From NCBI GenBank assembly GCA_003290165.1, contig QNQO01007617.1:1-64000 (forward strand): a stretch of DNA of 64,000 nt, in the 5' to 3' direction. The position numbers and the translations under genes are program-made. Below the pieces are notes generated by a model. It was given only the letters and a program-made list of their open reading frames with translations. It was not told where the DNA came from and ran no database searches. Each line of letters starts with the position of its first letter. Within the stretch, counting starts at the first letter, position 1. Positions 1-11,974 of the stretch are shown here, in pieces. The stretch is from Berberis thunbergii. Its lineage: Eukaryota > Streptophyta > Magnoliopsida > Ranunculales > Berberidaceae.

Positions 1-71
1 TTCTTAACTGGGTCATAATTTTACAAACCTTATTGACCTCAAATCATGTTGTTGCATTTTGATTATTACAG

Positions 72-143
72 GTTTGTTTTGGGAAACCTTGTCAATGGAT
101 GGATTCCCAATGAAATCGGCAATATATATACTTTACAAGAGCT
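72..143 (+). pseudogene. isolated leucine-rich-repeat exon (LRR receptor-like gene fragment)
   Basis: A 72-base open stretch lies exactly between a splice acceptor (ttacag, ending at 71) and a donor (gtaagat, from 144). After one leading base it reads FVLGNLVNGWIPNEIGNIYT then LQE. This fits the plant extracellular LRR consensus (N-x-x-x-G-x-IP-x-EIGN-x-x-x-LQEL). Exons of 72 bases encoding one LRR each are known in plant LRR receptor kinases. No neighbouring LRR exon or kinase domain is visible downstream, so it is either the last recognisable piece of a gene running in from the left or an isolated relic. The motif is short, so the family call is moderate. Confidence 0.45.
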
Positions 144-2837
144 GTAAGATTAATGTGATTCTGGAACTCTTATAGACAAGTTTTGAAGTGAGCAATTTTA
201 TTTAGTTAGTCCAGTTGGATTTACAGACAAGATTGTAAGATTTGAATCTCCACATTAGTGTTTCATCATACCCTACATTCTTTTTTATCTTGTTTAATGC
301 TAGTTATTTATTTTTTTTGGAGGCATTTGCTTTTGCCCTTAAACTAACTAGAGGTCCAAAATTTGCCATAGAAAACAAATTTTTTTGTTCAATAAATGCA
401 AACCTCTTTGGTTGTTCTTATAAAGAAAATGTAAGTATTTCACCCGTAACATTTGTTTTAATTGGAGAATCTCCTATGGTTTGGATAATTTAATAAATAC
501 TCCATTCGAGAAGATGTGATTTCATTGTTGAACTAAATGATTCCCATGTAATGGTTTTATTTTATTTTTAAATATTTTGTTTAGATCAATATTTAGGCCT
601 TTCCCCCCTCTTATTTATTTGTTTGTTTCAACTTACCTCTGTTTGAATATGAACCAGGTGACGCAGAGGTTGAAGGGGGAAAAATTCAAATAGTTCTATT
701 AAGAGGAAAACTAAAAGGTTTGTCACTTTCTCTTTTGAAACAACATTTAGTTTATTTGCTTTCTCGAATTACTATTTATATCTTCATAAAAGATAAGGAT
801 TTATGCTATATTATATTTTTGTATTAGCTCTGGAGCCAATTTTTGTACCTCAGTAATTTATTTAGGCAAAACATACAATACCATTTGAGTAAATAACTAT
901 AAAATTTTAAGTAATTATCATCTTCTGTTATAATGTTAGATACATTCAATAAAATGAGTCATATCATACCCCTAAAGGTTGGGAAAAAAAAAAGAAGTAA
1001 GCCAAAGTAGTGTGGCAGTCTGGCAGACTAAATGAAAGGGGGAATTGCACCTCTGAAGGTGGTGTGATTTAAAGCTTTCCTCCAACTTTTAGCGTAGTGT
1101 ATTCTGGAGATGAAAGTTCAATCTCTCCATTCTTTGTTATTGTTGCCAAGTAAAAGTTATTTTTTTATTATAAACTATCTTGACTGAACCAAGAGTTATT
1201 CTTAGCTTGTTTCAGACATTACCAACCATTTTTTGTTTTCTTCCTTGTTTGTTATGCAAAGAAGTTGCACGCACATTGAGAGGAGAAAGTATTTCAGTGG
1301 GTTAAGCTTTGAAGTATCAGTTTTATATAGAGAGTAGATATATAACATATCTACAGTGATTTCTACTTCACCAATGGGTTGTTTTAATTGGCTAAAACTG
1401 AGACACGCAAGACACACTAACTAATACATGCTCTATTTTGTTTTTTTATTAAGTAGTATGAGTCATTTATATAGATTATTCTTCAACAAAAAGTTTCAAT
1501 TGGGTGGTGGGGTTTGTTTATATATATTTTACTAAAGATGTGTGTAAAGATAACATCTATCGTACTTATGTCGAGAACATCCTACTATATATGTAAAGAC
1601 TGATCAGCTTCACACTGTTTAATTATGAGAAGATCAATATTTTCCATAGGAGATAAATGAGAATATATACTAAATTACATGTTTTGTTGATTCCAAATTA
1701 CACCTAACTAAAGCTTTGGATTTTTATATATATGGACAGTCGGGGCAGGGCACTGACTCATGGTTGAATGGGGGTGATGAGTTGAAATGATAATGATGAT
1801 GAATGAGGAAGAGTTAGCTTCAAGACTCTCCATTGTTTTTTTTGCTAATTGTTTAGGATTTTATATTCCAAGAGAGTCAACGAGGGGCTGTGTTTGTGGG
1901 GGAAGAACCTCATTCCTTTATTGAAAATAGGAATAAGATTCTCTTCCCTTTTCTTCTTTCTCTCTCACTAATCACTAAGTGCCCCAAAGTCTCCCTATTT
2001 CCCAACCTCACAATAACAAGCTGATTGACTTGAAATTTTTTTTTCTTCTCTGCCATATAGATATTGTGAATGATTCCTTTCCTTCATGATCATTATCATG
2101 AAATTCTTCTTTTTGTGGAATGAAGAGTCTTCTCTCCACTTGATCAAATAGAGAAAATGACATGCAAACTTGTCGTGACTCTTGCCAACCAAGAGGACGG
2201 CGACCCAACTATAATTGCAATAATTCATCATAATAATATAGATTATGGGAGTAGTACCATGCATGTACATAATATATATAGTGGACAACTCTGTCATGAT
2301 CAGTACTATCGCTCATCCACTTAGAAGTGGTTGGACAAACTCAGATCTCCCAGGAGATCTAGAAATTTTGTTCACCCAAAAACATGGATGGATGGTTGAT
2401 AAGATTAGAGTACTTATCTATTCTCATGAATTAGCACTAACATCTAATCCAAAACAAACAACAGAACGGGAAAATGGCCATATTAACACTCTGCAAGTGA
2501 TCCTTGAAGAAAAAAAATGCACACACACACTCAGCAAATGATCACTAGGCAATAGGTGTAAATTTTTTTAGGTCAATTATATATGCATGGAAATGATGTT
2601 GCAGAAGGGATATTATTCAAAAGTTATGTAAATTGTGTTATTTGAGTAATACAATTTTTTTTATTTTTTTAAAGATTGTGTTTTGATTCATTTTCTTGGT
2701 TGATCTAGTTATAGTTTTTAGGTCACTGTCATGTATGCAAGGAAATGATGCCATAGCGGGTATCATTCAAAAGTTTTCTAACATATATTCTGACGTATTA
2801 TATATAATTACGATTTCTTTGAAAAGATGACATTCAT
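144..2837. other. AT-rich DNA without a recognisable gene
   Basis: I see no coding region, RNA gene or clear transposon terminus here. Open frames such as 2245-2541 are short, AT-driven and lack a recognisable domain. It is probably intergenic or intronic DNA left of the transposon cluster. Confidence 0.4.
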
Positions 2838-3151
2838 TACTACACAAACAATTGCTCATTAATAGCATATGACCATAACATTTTTTCACTTAGTGCTATG
2901 AAAAGGCCAAAATTTGTCCAATTTGTACCCCTTCATCACATTTATGCTGTAGCGTTGTCTGAATTTAATTTCTGTCTTTGTGTTTGACATTTATGCTGCC
3001 AGTTTGTAATGCTTTCAGAACGGATATGAATATTTATTTAGTATGAAATTGGACTTGTCTTCAAGTACTGCTTATATATATGAAATTGGACTTGGTTCTT
3101 TCATCTATCTAGTTGCGCGAATTAATTCGGAGAGACTACTATAGTTCTTAA

Positions 3152-3250
<99 letters not shown>

Positions 3251-4413
3251 TAATTGTGTTCTTTTCCATGAATTTTCTGCAAATGCTTATTGCTTATTAT
3301 CTCTATTGATTTCATGTGAAGTTCAATGTTCTTGATCCTTGCTTTGTTGTTGATTTTCTTAGGTTGATTATTTTCTTCCAGATAGCAATGTCAAGGCATT
3401 TAAGTGATGCTAATGCTGGACAACAGTGCCTGGAGGATTCAAAAACTGAAAACCCAAAGGGTAGTAGAAAGATTGAAGACTCCTCTGTGTTTGAGAAGTC
3501 AAACCTCACAACTCCAACAATTAGTGTTAATGATAGAAAATGGTCGGACGGTAGTGTCCCACTTGATGTTGTTTCTGCTAATCTTGCAAGGCTTGGCAAG
3601 GTATATGTTGAATTCAATCTTGCATGTGTTTGTGGTTTGAAAAAATTAAATCACAGAAAATACTGTCCACATATCAATGCACTGATTACCAATTCACGTG
3701 TGTACTATTCATGCAATGTAAAAGGGCACACTGTTTTATTATCAAATTTCTTTTTACTTCTTAACTTTGTTAATCTTTATAGCAAACTTTTCTATAACTG
3801 ATTGCATCAAGTATGCTATTCACCTACAAAAAAGAATTCATATCAGAAACTACTCAACTAGGCTTTGTATAGCTTTGGTCATGGTCAGTCCTGGACTAGG
3901 AGGAGTTTAGAACCACAGAAGCGTAAAGGAATTTTCATTACAAAGGGCGTCCTTCTTTTGGTTACTCATTTTTATTACCAAACATTAAACTTGAACCCTT
4001 TATCTAATTTGCTTACGTTATGCAGGATGCTTTAAAAAGGAGGGTTCTTGCTTCCACTGCAGCAGTTCAGGCCTTGGAAGAAGCATCTGCTAGTGAGTCT
4101 ATTTTCAGAAGTTTAAGGTAAGCGGCTGAATTTTTTGCATGACATCATGTACTGCTCATGTCAGTTGCATACTTACTTCCCCATCCCCATTTTTGTGACT
4201 GATTCTAAATCATTTTCTTGCTAGCATGTTTGCAGACCTATGCTCTTCATCCAAGACTGGAAATCCTCTAGCAATCATTGACGGGTTTATATCTGTTTAT
4301 TAACTTGCAACGAAATCAAGCGTGATCATTGATGCACTTGTTCAGACTCGTAATTCTTACAAACTTGAGAATGGTGCCTCCTCTGAGCGTTTGAAATCCA
4401 TTTCTCTTTGGAT

Positions 4414-5499
4414 CAAGGATGCACCGACTCTCCGTAAAACCTCCGAACCACGCGTCAAATACGTGTCGGACACGGATTCGTGCCCGACACGTATTGGACA
4501 TGGAGTCAACGGTCAAAATTTGTTGACTGGCACGGACACGGCTTGGACACGGTCCAGACGTAGTCAAAATGTGTTGACCAAAATTTTCAATTAAACAGCC
4601 CGATCCTTCTTCCCTTCTCCCACACAGCGACATGGAATACCAAAAAACCCTAACTCGCAAACCCTAACGGCCTAACCCAGATCGATCGATCGATCGAGAG
4701 ACGGAGATCTATGGCGTCCTCATCAACACCAGGTACGTTCGATCGATCGATTTCATTTTTTCCTGCTATTTTTTCTTTTAATGTTTCCTGCGATTTCATC
4801 GATCGATCTTCCTGAGATTGATTTCTGAGATCGATCGATCAATCGATTCATGCGATTTCGTTTTTTTTCCTGCTATTTTTCCTGCGATTTCATCGATCGA
4901 TCTTACTGAGATTGATTTCTGAGATCGATCGATCGATTTCGATCATTCATGCAATTTCCTTTTTTTTCCTTTTTTTCCTGCGATTCCTTTTTTGGTTGTT
5001 TTTTTCTTTTTTTCTTTTTCTGCATATATATGAAAGCATGCATGAAATACTTCAAATACCCCATATTGAGCTTGCACCTATTGGTTGTGAAAACTAAATA
5101 AGAAACTAAAACTGGTTTTAGTAGGCCAAGTAACTGGAGATGATCTTTGGAAGCATGTGACAATTGATCCGCTGGTTAATGAAGAAGAAGAGATGTAGCC
5201 GCCTCGCCGGTGAGTTTTTGAAATTATCAATTTACATTTTATTTACATTATCAAGTTAATGAAATTATATTGCTTATGTTTATCATTTATGAGTATGACT
5301 TGAACAGTTGAGCTTGACTTTATGATGTATTTGTAAATTTGAATGTTTTATTGATATGTTTTATAATTTATGTTCTTATGAGTTACAAAAAAAATATATT
5401 AAAAGATTAAGTTTGACCGTGTCGCTGAGTCCTATTTTTTTGAAAATTGATGAGTCGCCGTGTCGTATCCGTGTCCGAGTCCGAGTCCGTGCATCCTTG
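4414..5499 (+). mobile_element. hAT-1: non-autonomous hAT transposon, 1.09 kb, inserted in the DUF936 exon
   Basis: It is bounded by a perfect 8-bp target duplication CTTTGGAT (4406-4413 and 5500-5507). The termini are CAAGGATGCACCGACTC on the left and the inverse of CAAGGATGCACGGACTC on the right. An 8-bp duplication with ends starting CAAGG fits the hAT superfamily. Removing the element and one duplication restores the DUF936 reading ...SLWI. Subterminal regions are rich in GACACG/CGTGTC-type motifs, likely transposase binding sites. Inside are ATCGATCG-rich tracts and a remnant of transposase exons (4711-5198). A relative, hAT-2, lies at 17895-19283. Confidence 0.88.
4711..5198 (+). pseudogene. 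hAT transposase remnant: first exon plus start of BED zinc finger joined to the last codons
   Basis: ATG at 4711 reads MASSSTP, followed by a donor (gtacg). After an intron ending in tag, the frame resumes near 5125 as GQVTGDDLWKHVT, then IDPLVNEEEEM and a stop at 5198. DDLWKHVT is the usual entry to the BED-type zinc finger of plant hAT transposases, but no zinc-binding Cys/His follows. The reading jumps straight to an acidic tail typical of a transposase C-terminus, so the dimerisation and catalytic regions are deleted. The same two exons occur in hAT-2, where slightly more of the BED domain survives. Confidence 0.6.
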
Positions 5500-6446
5500 C
5501 TTTGGATTGAAGCTGCTTTGGCTACTGATCTTGAAGTCGTCTCCATACTAAATAACCCACCTGGCAGCTCTCCCAAAGTTCAGAATATTGAAAAAACACA
5601 AAACCGTTATTAAAGATTGAGGCCGTCAACATCCCCAAAGACTAGCGTGTCCAGGAGGCAAGCTAAGGTTCATTTATCTAAATGTGATCTTGGTGGGTCG
5701 TGGTCACCTGGCTTGGGTCTCAAGGAGACATTGGAGCTGGCTAGAGATTTACAATCAGAGATGCAAATGTGGTTTTTGCGGTTTGTTGAGGATGCCCTGG
5801 CTACAGGTTTCAGTGTGTTGGAAGGAGATTCACATGATGTCCATCACCAAGAAAATGTACAAATTGCAGCAGTTCTGTCACATCTGAAACAAGTTAACGA
5901 CTGGCTGGATCATTTAGGGGGAAGGCGAGAGGAGCTGTTAAGTGAGAAAATAGAAAGGCTTAAAAGAAAATTTATGGATTTGTGATTCAACATGTGGGAA
6001 GCCTCTCATGAGAATTCGATTCAGATTGTGTAGGCATTATTTTGTTTTCTATTATGACATTGAACCTCAATTAAAAGGTGAAACAAGTGCATTTGTTTCC
6101 AAAAGGAGTTGATATTTCTTTTCACTATGGTTCGTTTGTTCCAATATGTGTTTATGTCATATTATTCCAATGCCGGATCTAATCAGTTAATTAAGGATTT
6201 GTCATATTTGTTTTGGAAAACCTTCAATTAACTAAATAGAGCCTTGTTTGGTCCATTTTCTTAATCAGTAATAGTATATTTTTGCTGCATTGAGGATGTC
6301 TTCTTCCTTTGGCGTATGTGCATGTTCGTTTATATATCTTAGAGCATCTTTAGTATTGGGTTGTATTTTGTACTGCCATGTAGTCTTGTGGATCTTCTTT
6401 TGGTAAGTGTTGAATATCAGATGCATGAAAAAAGCCCTAAGCATGA

Positions 6447-6608
<162 letters not shown>

Positions 6609-7340
6609 TAAAGCTAGATACCTTAAAGTTCATAGCCTCAGTAATAGAATTCAAATCATCTTAGCTGGTATGTAATTGCTCAAAATTTTGAGTTTGATAT
6701 GTTATTTGTTTGTTCCTCTCGCAGATCTGTCCATTGTGGAGGCACTACTTCCAAAACACACAAGGTCTGATCTTTGTGGTAGATAGTAATGACAGAGATC
6801 GAGTTGTTGAAGTGAGGGATGAGTTGCATAGGATGTTGAATGAGGTAAGCCACCTTGTGATTTTTTCTTTATATTTTCATTGAATGATATAATATCTATT
6901 GAAGAACATTTATACCATTGAACCAATTTAATGGGCTTATTTCGTAAAAGCTTATTATTAAGCATATTCCGTAATGAGATAAGCTAGTTATCTTAATCAG
7001 TAGTTTACCAAATTTCATGTTTCATTGTCATGGCCTTGTTCGGATTAGCGATTACACCGGTTCTATGTTGAGTTGATCCACCCAGTTACCTGTCAAATTG
7101 ATCTTCTTAGCTCTTCTTGCCAACATGTTCAAAATTGGTATTGTGAGATGTCATTATAATTCACAAGTTCTTGTGTGCCTCGTTAGCACGAATTGCAAAC
7201 TCAAATGTCTGTTGTTGTATGCTCTATGGGTGTAATGAAAGGGTTTTAAATAGATGTTCCAGCAGCTGCTAGCCATCTTAGTTCCATTTCATCATTAGAC
7301 TGGTTAACTGTCTGTTGAATCCAGTGGTGCACATAAACTT

Positions 7341-7508
7341 TCTGCTAACCCAATCTCTTTGCGTGTTGGTGTCTCCCTCAATGTTCCAGCACCAGCACCA
7401 CATATGTTCGAGATAGTTCAGTCGCATCCTGGAAGTACACAACATGCTAAGAGTTGGAAATGCATCATTGACAAAGTTGGTAAAGAGATTGTCGACATTC
7501 AAATGAGG
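7341..7508 (+). pseudogene. unrecognised captured exon-like fragment
   Basis: An open stretch between the ARF and ADH fragments reads RVGVSLNVPAPAPHMFEIVQ followed by SHPGSTQHAKSWKCIIDKVG and KEIVDIQMR. Its composition looks like real protein rather than random AT-rich DNA. It lies on the same strand as its neighbours and ends near a possible donor (aggtttga). I do not recognise the family. It is probably another captured exon in CACTA-A. Confidence 0.35.
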
Positions 7509-7600
7509 TTTGAAATCTTGTGTTCCCCATTTTTGATAAACATTAAACGACTCATGCATTTTCCTGCAGGTTCACATCATGACCCCATCAGAATTGCATG

Positions 7601-7950
7601 TGTGACCTCCTTAGGATTAACACCGACAGGGGAATGCTTAATGATGGCAAGTCGAGGTTCTCAATTAAAGGACAACCCGTATTTCACTTTGTGGGAACTT
7701 CCACTTTCAATGAGTACACTGTTGTTCATGTTGACTGCCTTAGATCAACCCTGCTGAATTTGGTGTGACTGAATTTGTGAACCCCAAGGATCATAGCAAG
7801 CCTGTTCAAGAGGTACTAATTAGTGATCAGTGTATCAGGGTGAACTCCTTTTGATATGTAAAATTGACTGCAGTTTTGTTGTGATTGTCGATATGAAAAA
7901 TGGAGGAGTGGATCGCAGCATTGAATGTACTGGAAGCCTAAATGATTTGG
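7601..7950 (+). pseudogene. ADH: class P alcohol dehydrogenase gene fragment with internal deletion
   Basis: ADH reduces acetaldehyde to ethanol with NADH in the cytosol. From 7601 the frame reads [20 protein letters not shown] then [20 protein letters not shown] and VVHVDCL, the region just after the structural zinc site of plant ADH. The next block, in another frame, is [20 protein letters not shown] then VQE, ending at 7812 with a GT donor. A further exon around 7881-7950 reads MKNGGVDRSIECTGS. Between INPA and FGVTEF the family has the NAD-binding Rossmann segment (GLGAVG motif), which is missing here. The N-terminal zinc ligands and C-terminus are also absent. From 7960 the sequence turns into low-complexity G/T-rich DNA. 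It is a broken captured copy. Confidence 0.88.
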
Positions 7951-8368
7951 TGTTGCTGTGTTTGAGTGGAAGTTGGGTGCAGCAGGTTTGTTGCAGCCGG
8001 TCTGCGGGCTGTGTTGCGATTTATGCTGTTGAGGGTGCGGTTGTTGTGTGTTTGTTGTTATTGTTGCAGGTGCGCAAGTTGTGTTGCTTGGTTGTTTTGG
8101 ACTGTTTGGTGGCAGTGTTGGCTGCTGCGCGCTGAGGGCGTAGTGCTGAAGGCTATATTTAGTGGTTTAATTATTGTTCAAGAAAGTTAATTTAGGTTGG
8201 TAATGACCCTTTTTGTTATCAGTGTTTTGTATTATTTTTCTTTTGTTATTGAAGTATGACTATTTTTTATTCTATTTGAGTTTTTCATTTGAAGTTTAAA
8301 ATGTGATTTCCTAATAAATAACCATTACATTTTTGGATTTGCATTATGATCGAGTTTTGTTTTATGTA

Positions 8369-9504
8369 GCAATCGCGGAACTTATTGACAATGCAGTAGA
8401 GGAGGTATAAGATACTATTCTATTTGAACATTCTGTTTTATCTTAGTGGTAATAATGTTTGTTTCATTTGTGGAAGTTGTTGATGTCCCTTTATTAAAGA
8501 TCTAATTAAACTGCATTGAAGAGTTGCCTTCAACTTTTTGTGTAATATTTTCCTGAACTTCTGTCCAACATTTGATTGTATGTTTTCACAGATTCCTAAT
8601 GGATTGAGCGACCTACACAACTATAGAAAAATTCACTAATCCAAGAGATAACTCTCCTGGATTACTCTTCAGAGGTATAGCTTGAAAATCAGATTTGGAA
8701 TTATGTTTCTTGGTACAAATTAAGGTTAAAAGCAGGGGAGCATCAAAACCCCAACAAGAGATCTGCTGAGTGTGAGTTGATGATAATTAACAGTAAAAAC
8801 TTGGTAAATTTTTCTTTGCAGATGATGGAGGGGGCATGGATCCCGAAGGCTTGCGAAATTGCATGAGCTTAGGTTATTCATTTGAGAAGGCAAACACAAC
8901 AATTGGACAATGTAAATTTTGCGACCTTTGATATATGTTTTTATATTGTCCATTAAAAAAATACTAACCTATATGTGTTTGCAGATGGAAATGGTTTCAA
9001 GACAGGTACCATGCGGCTTGGTTCTTTAGCCGTGCAACTCGTGAAAGGTAGCACTAGTGTATTTATATTCAAATTATCCATCAGGTTCCTTTATCCATGC
9101 CATACTAATAATTTTCGCACTACTTATGGAGTTCAACATTTAGTTTCTATGTAGAATATCCTTTTGCAATAACTCTATATATAATGATCTTGTCTGCAGC
9201 CACTCAACACAATGTATCGGTCTTCTGTCATATATTCACTTTTGATGAAGACCAGACAGCAGGATGTGATCATTCCAATGGTAATATATATTATCTATAA
9301 GTATCTTATTGACTTGCCTTGGTTTCTTTGCAAACGTGATATTTTGTTACACTGATAATGCAGCTTGATTTCGAGCTTTCTGGGAACCAAGCTCAGCCAA
9401 TTGTCTATGGATCACAGGACGATTGGTTCACTAACTTAAATCTCATACTGGATTGGTCTCCCTTTGCTTCAAAGGAGGAGCTTATATTTGTCGCTGAGCG
9501 CTGA
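8369..9504 (+). pseudogene. MORC-type GHKL ATPase gene fragment, six exons
   Basis: Plant MORC proteins are nuclear GHKL ATPases that act in heterochromatin compaction and silencing. Pieces with good splice borders are: 8369-8404 (AIAELIDNAVEE, the N-box Mg-binding motif), 8592-8672 (IPNG ... TNPRDNSPGLLFR), 8821-8910 (DDGGGMDPEGLRNCMSLGYS, the DxGxG motif), 8985-9047 (YGNGFKTGTMRLGSLAVQLV, motif III), 9200-9281 (TQCIGLLSYI, then KTRQQDVIIPM after a shift) and 9364-9504 (QLDFELSGNQAQPIVYGSQD then DWFTNLNLILDWSPFASKEE, ending in a stop). The region before the N-box, the S5 fold end, the coiled coil and the C-terminus are missing. Frame slips and stops in the second and fifth pieces show decay. 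It is a captured genomic fragment in CACTA-A. Confidence 0.88.
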
Positions 9505-9734
9505 TTGGTATGGTGTCTTGGGCAGAGTTTGTACATGCTTTTGGGTCGATGTTTGGTGTGGTGTGACCATGCTTCAACTGAAATAAATGTAGTCTGATCT
9601 TTATTATTTGATAGATTTTGTGACTCGATGTAATACATTATCTTATTAATTAATTACATTATTGTGCATCCGTTCATGGAAATGTTTAAGTGTTTGGCAC
9701 ATTTAAGTTTTTATTTTCTAGAAATAAAACTTAT

Positions 9735-10161
9735 AAGATGTTATAAAAAGTCATTTGATAGCACTTGATGAGTGCTATAGAAAAAAAAGGGGGCCTTCAG
9801 AAATGCTATAGAAACTAATACAATAGCATTTGTTAAATACTACATGAGGGAAGACAATAGCGTTTCTGAAACGCTATTGGTAACTATACAATAGCGCTTT
9901 TTAAGTGTTGTCACAAGCTAAACAATAGCACTTTTAAAACGCTATTGTATAGTTATCAATAGCGTTTCAGAAACGTTATTGTATAGTTACTATAGCGTTG
10001 CAGAAATGCTATAAATGGTCTACTTACAATAGCTTTTCTAAAACGCTATAAATAACCCTGTATATATTATAGCTCCGACAGACACAGCAGTTTCTAAAAC
10101 GTTATAGTATCCTACAATAGCGTTTTTTGAAACGCTATTAATGAGCATTTGTATTGTAGTG
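9735..10161. repeat. CACTA-A right subterminal repeats
   Basis: About a dozen short direct and inverted copies of AATAGCGTTT/AAACGCTATT occur here, ending at the terminus TGTAGTG. Such clustered motifs are the expected transposase-binding array of CACTA elements. The array at 21830-22227 is closely similar in sequence and order. Confidence 0.75.
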
Positions 10162-10271
10162 AGAGTTGTGGATGAGGTATCGTAATGTGTAATTGTGGCT
10201 GCTCTAATCAATAAAATTGTGTGTTTATAATCGGTCCGTGGGTGGGAATTATAACAATTTGGTATCAAAGC
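10162..10271 (+). repeat. Copia 5' LTR remnant and tRNA-Met primer-binding site
   Basis: 10162-10256 matches the end of the 3' LTR (about 12178-12273) and finishes in ATAACA. Four bases later TGGTATCAAAGC (10260-10271) is one base from the usual plant Copia site complementary to initiator tRNA-Met (TGGTATCAGAGC). The CACTA-A terminus directly precedes the LTR piece. Confidence 0.82.
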
Positions 10272-10320
10272 CATGTTTATTGTGGAGTTATTGTTGAAGT
10301 GTTGTAGTGCTGTCGAAATT

Positions 10321-11200
10321 ATGGCGGACATGGCAGGCATACAGAACGGGATTGAGAAGCTTAACAACAATAATTACATTTATTGGAAGTCGCGTTTAGA
10401 GTTGTATCGCCAAGGGAAAGACCTATGGGAGATGTTGGTGGAGATGATGTTATTCCATTGGAAGATACTTCGACAAATGTGGAGAAGTTGCGTAAGTGGA
10501 AGATACGAGCTGGAAAGGTTATGTTCGCACTCAAGTCTTCAATCCAGAAGGATTTGATTGAGCATATTCGTGATGCAAAAATTCCAAAAGAAGCATGGGA
10601 CACGTTCGCTGCATTATTCTCAAGAGCTAACGATGCTAGGCTACAATTACTAGAGAACGAGATTGGCTCTATTGCACAAGATAACATGTCCATCTCTGAC
10701 TACTTTATAAAAGTTAAAAATATATGTAGCGAGATTTCACAATTGGATGCGGAGTCAACAATTAGTGAAGCTCGTATGAGGATAATTATTATTTGGGGGC
10801 TGTGATTCGAATACTATGGATTTATTGCGGCAGTTCGAGGGTGGCCCATACCTTCTTTATTGGAATTAGAAAATCTCTTGATAAATCAAGAGACGTTGGC
10901 GAAGCAAATGGCAAAATTGTCAATCAAAGATGATAATGAGGAAGCCCTCGACTCTGATAAAATAAAGGGCAGAAGGCCAAGAGACTTCCAACAATATAAG
11001 TTCAAGAGAGGACACTCAAATAATGATGGTGATGAAAAACACGAAATAGAGAAATAAGGACATGTTACAGATGTATAAAATCAGTTTATATTACACGTTA
11101 TTGCAGAGAAAATATCATAGAAGAGTGCCCTAATTGTGGTAAGAGATGTCATTATACAAAAGACTATTGGTCGAAGAAGATGACTGTTGAAGGTAACTTG
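10321..11200 (+). pseudogene. Copia gag polyprotein with frameshifts
   Basis: ATG at 10321 opens MADMAGIQNGIEKLNNNNYI then YWKSRLELYRQGKDLWE, the start of a Copia gag (DUF4219-like). After a frameshift near 10430 it continues WKIRAGKVMFALKSSIQKDL, then AWDTFAALFSRANDARLQLL and ISDYFIKVKNICSEISQLD (UBN2 region). A stop at 10802 and another shift follow, then LLINQETLAKQMAKLSIKD. Near 11120-11175 CPNCGKRCHYTKDYW is a degenerate CCHC zinc knuckle with the last Cys replaced. An acidic stretch at about 11220-11690 may be the remains of later coding sequence. Several stops make it non-functional. Confidence 0.8.
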
Positions 11201-11974
11201 GTGACATCTAGCAATCACCAAGATAGTGAAGAGGAATGGGATTTTGCAGCATTCGCAACCACTGAGATAAAAGATTTTTTTGAAGAATAGATAGACTTCA
11301 CAGGCTATGAAGACAGTGATGCAAAATGGGAGGAGCTTGAAGATCACATAGCCCTGCCGATTGAAAAAGATATTGATTATGAAAGTCATTGGGAAGTCGA
11401 TTCCAAATATGTGGAGGAAGACAAGGAATTTTAGGATAAAGCAGCGGAGACACCAAATGATGTGGAGCCACTCTTGAAAAGTATGGAGATTGTTGAAGCT
11501 AAAGAAGGAAAAATTGAAGAGGTGCAACAAAAGGTTGATGACTCTACCATGAGTGTAGTAGATAAAGAAAACAGTAACAAGATGAAGCCAAAGACAAGTG
11601 TTGGAGATGAAGACTGCTCTAAGGAGCTAAACATCGTTGATGAGGATGGAAACTACTTTGAGGATGTTGAAGGAAGACAAATCAGGAAGCTATAAAAGGA
11701 TAAAGGAAATTGCAGCAAAGACGACGAACATGACATCAAAGCTTGCATTGTTGGTAGAAGAAATAAAAGCACTTAACATGGCATGAAACAATAAGAATAA
11801 TGATTCAATGAAAAAGGATGAGGCACCACCTTGGAATCGTAGTGAGTTGGTGTTGAGGAGGGATGTTAAAATAACAACACCAACACAAGAAGTTTGGATA
11901 ATCAACTCAAGAAATTCAAAGACTTCAAGACTCTCTCATGATTTCTGTAAAAAGAATTCTTCTCTAGAAGTCTC

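Larger units (their letters stand above)
3382..6011 (+). pseudogene. DUF936 plant protein, C-terminal gene fragment split by a hAT insertion
   Basis: The exons 3382-3600, 4026-4117 and 4225 onward (interrupted 4414-5507) match the C-terminal part of the plant DUF936 family, whose function is poorly known. Recognisable blocks are WSDGSVPLDVVSANLARLGK, STAAVQALEEASASESIFRS, MFADLCSSSKTGNPLAIID, NSYKLENGASSERLKSISLW, ALATDLEVVSILNNPPGSSP, GLKETLELARDLQSEMQMWF and LKQVNDWLDHLGGRREELLS. Splice sites at 3601 (gtatat), 4025 (ttatgcag), 4118 (gtaagc) and 4224 (gctag) are intact, so this is genomic, not a retrocopy. In-frame stops occur (for example in SVY* near 4300 and after 5610). A one-base shift near 5970 moves the family ending (KIYGFVIQHV) out of frame. 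It sits within the ARF intron and lacks its N-terminal domain. Confidence 0.88.

Noticed and set aside
242..493. 83-codon open frame near the LRR exon
   Set aside because: Hydrophobic, low-complexity composition typical of T-rich DNA; does not continue the LRR reading.
2245..2541. 98-codon open frame
   Set aside because: AT-rich DNA, no domain, no supporting splice or promoter context, overlaps frames on the other strand.
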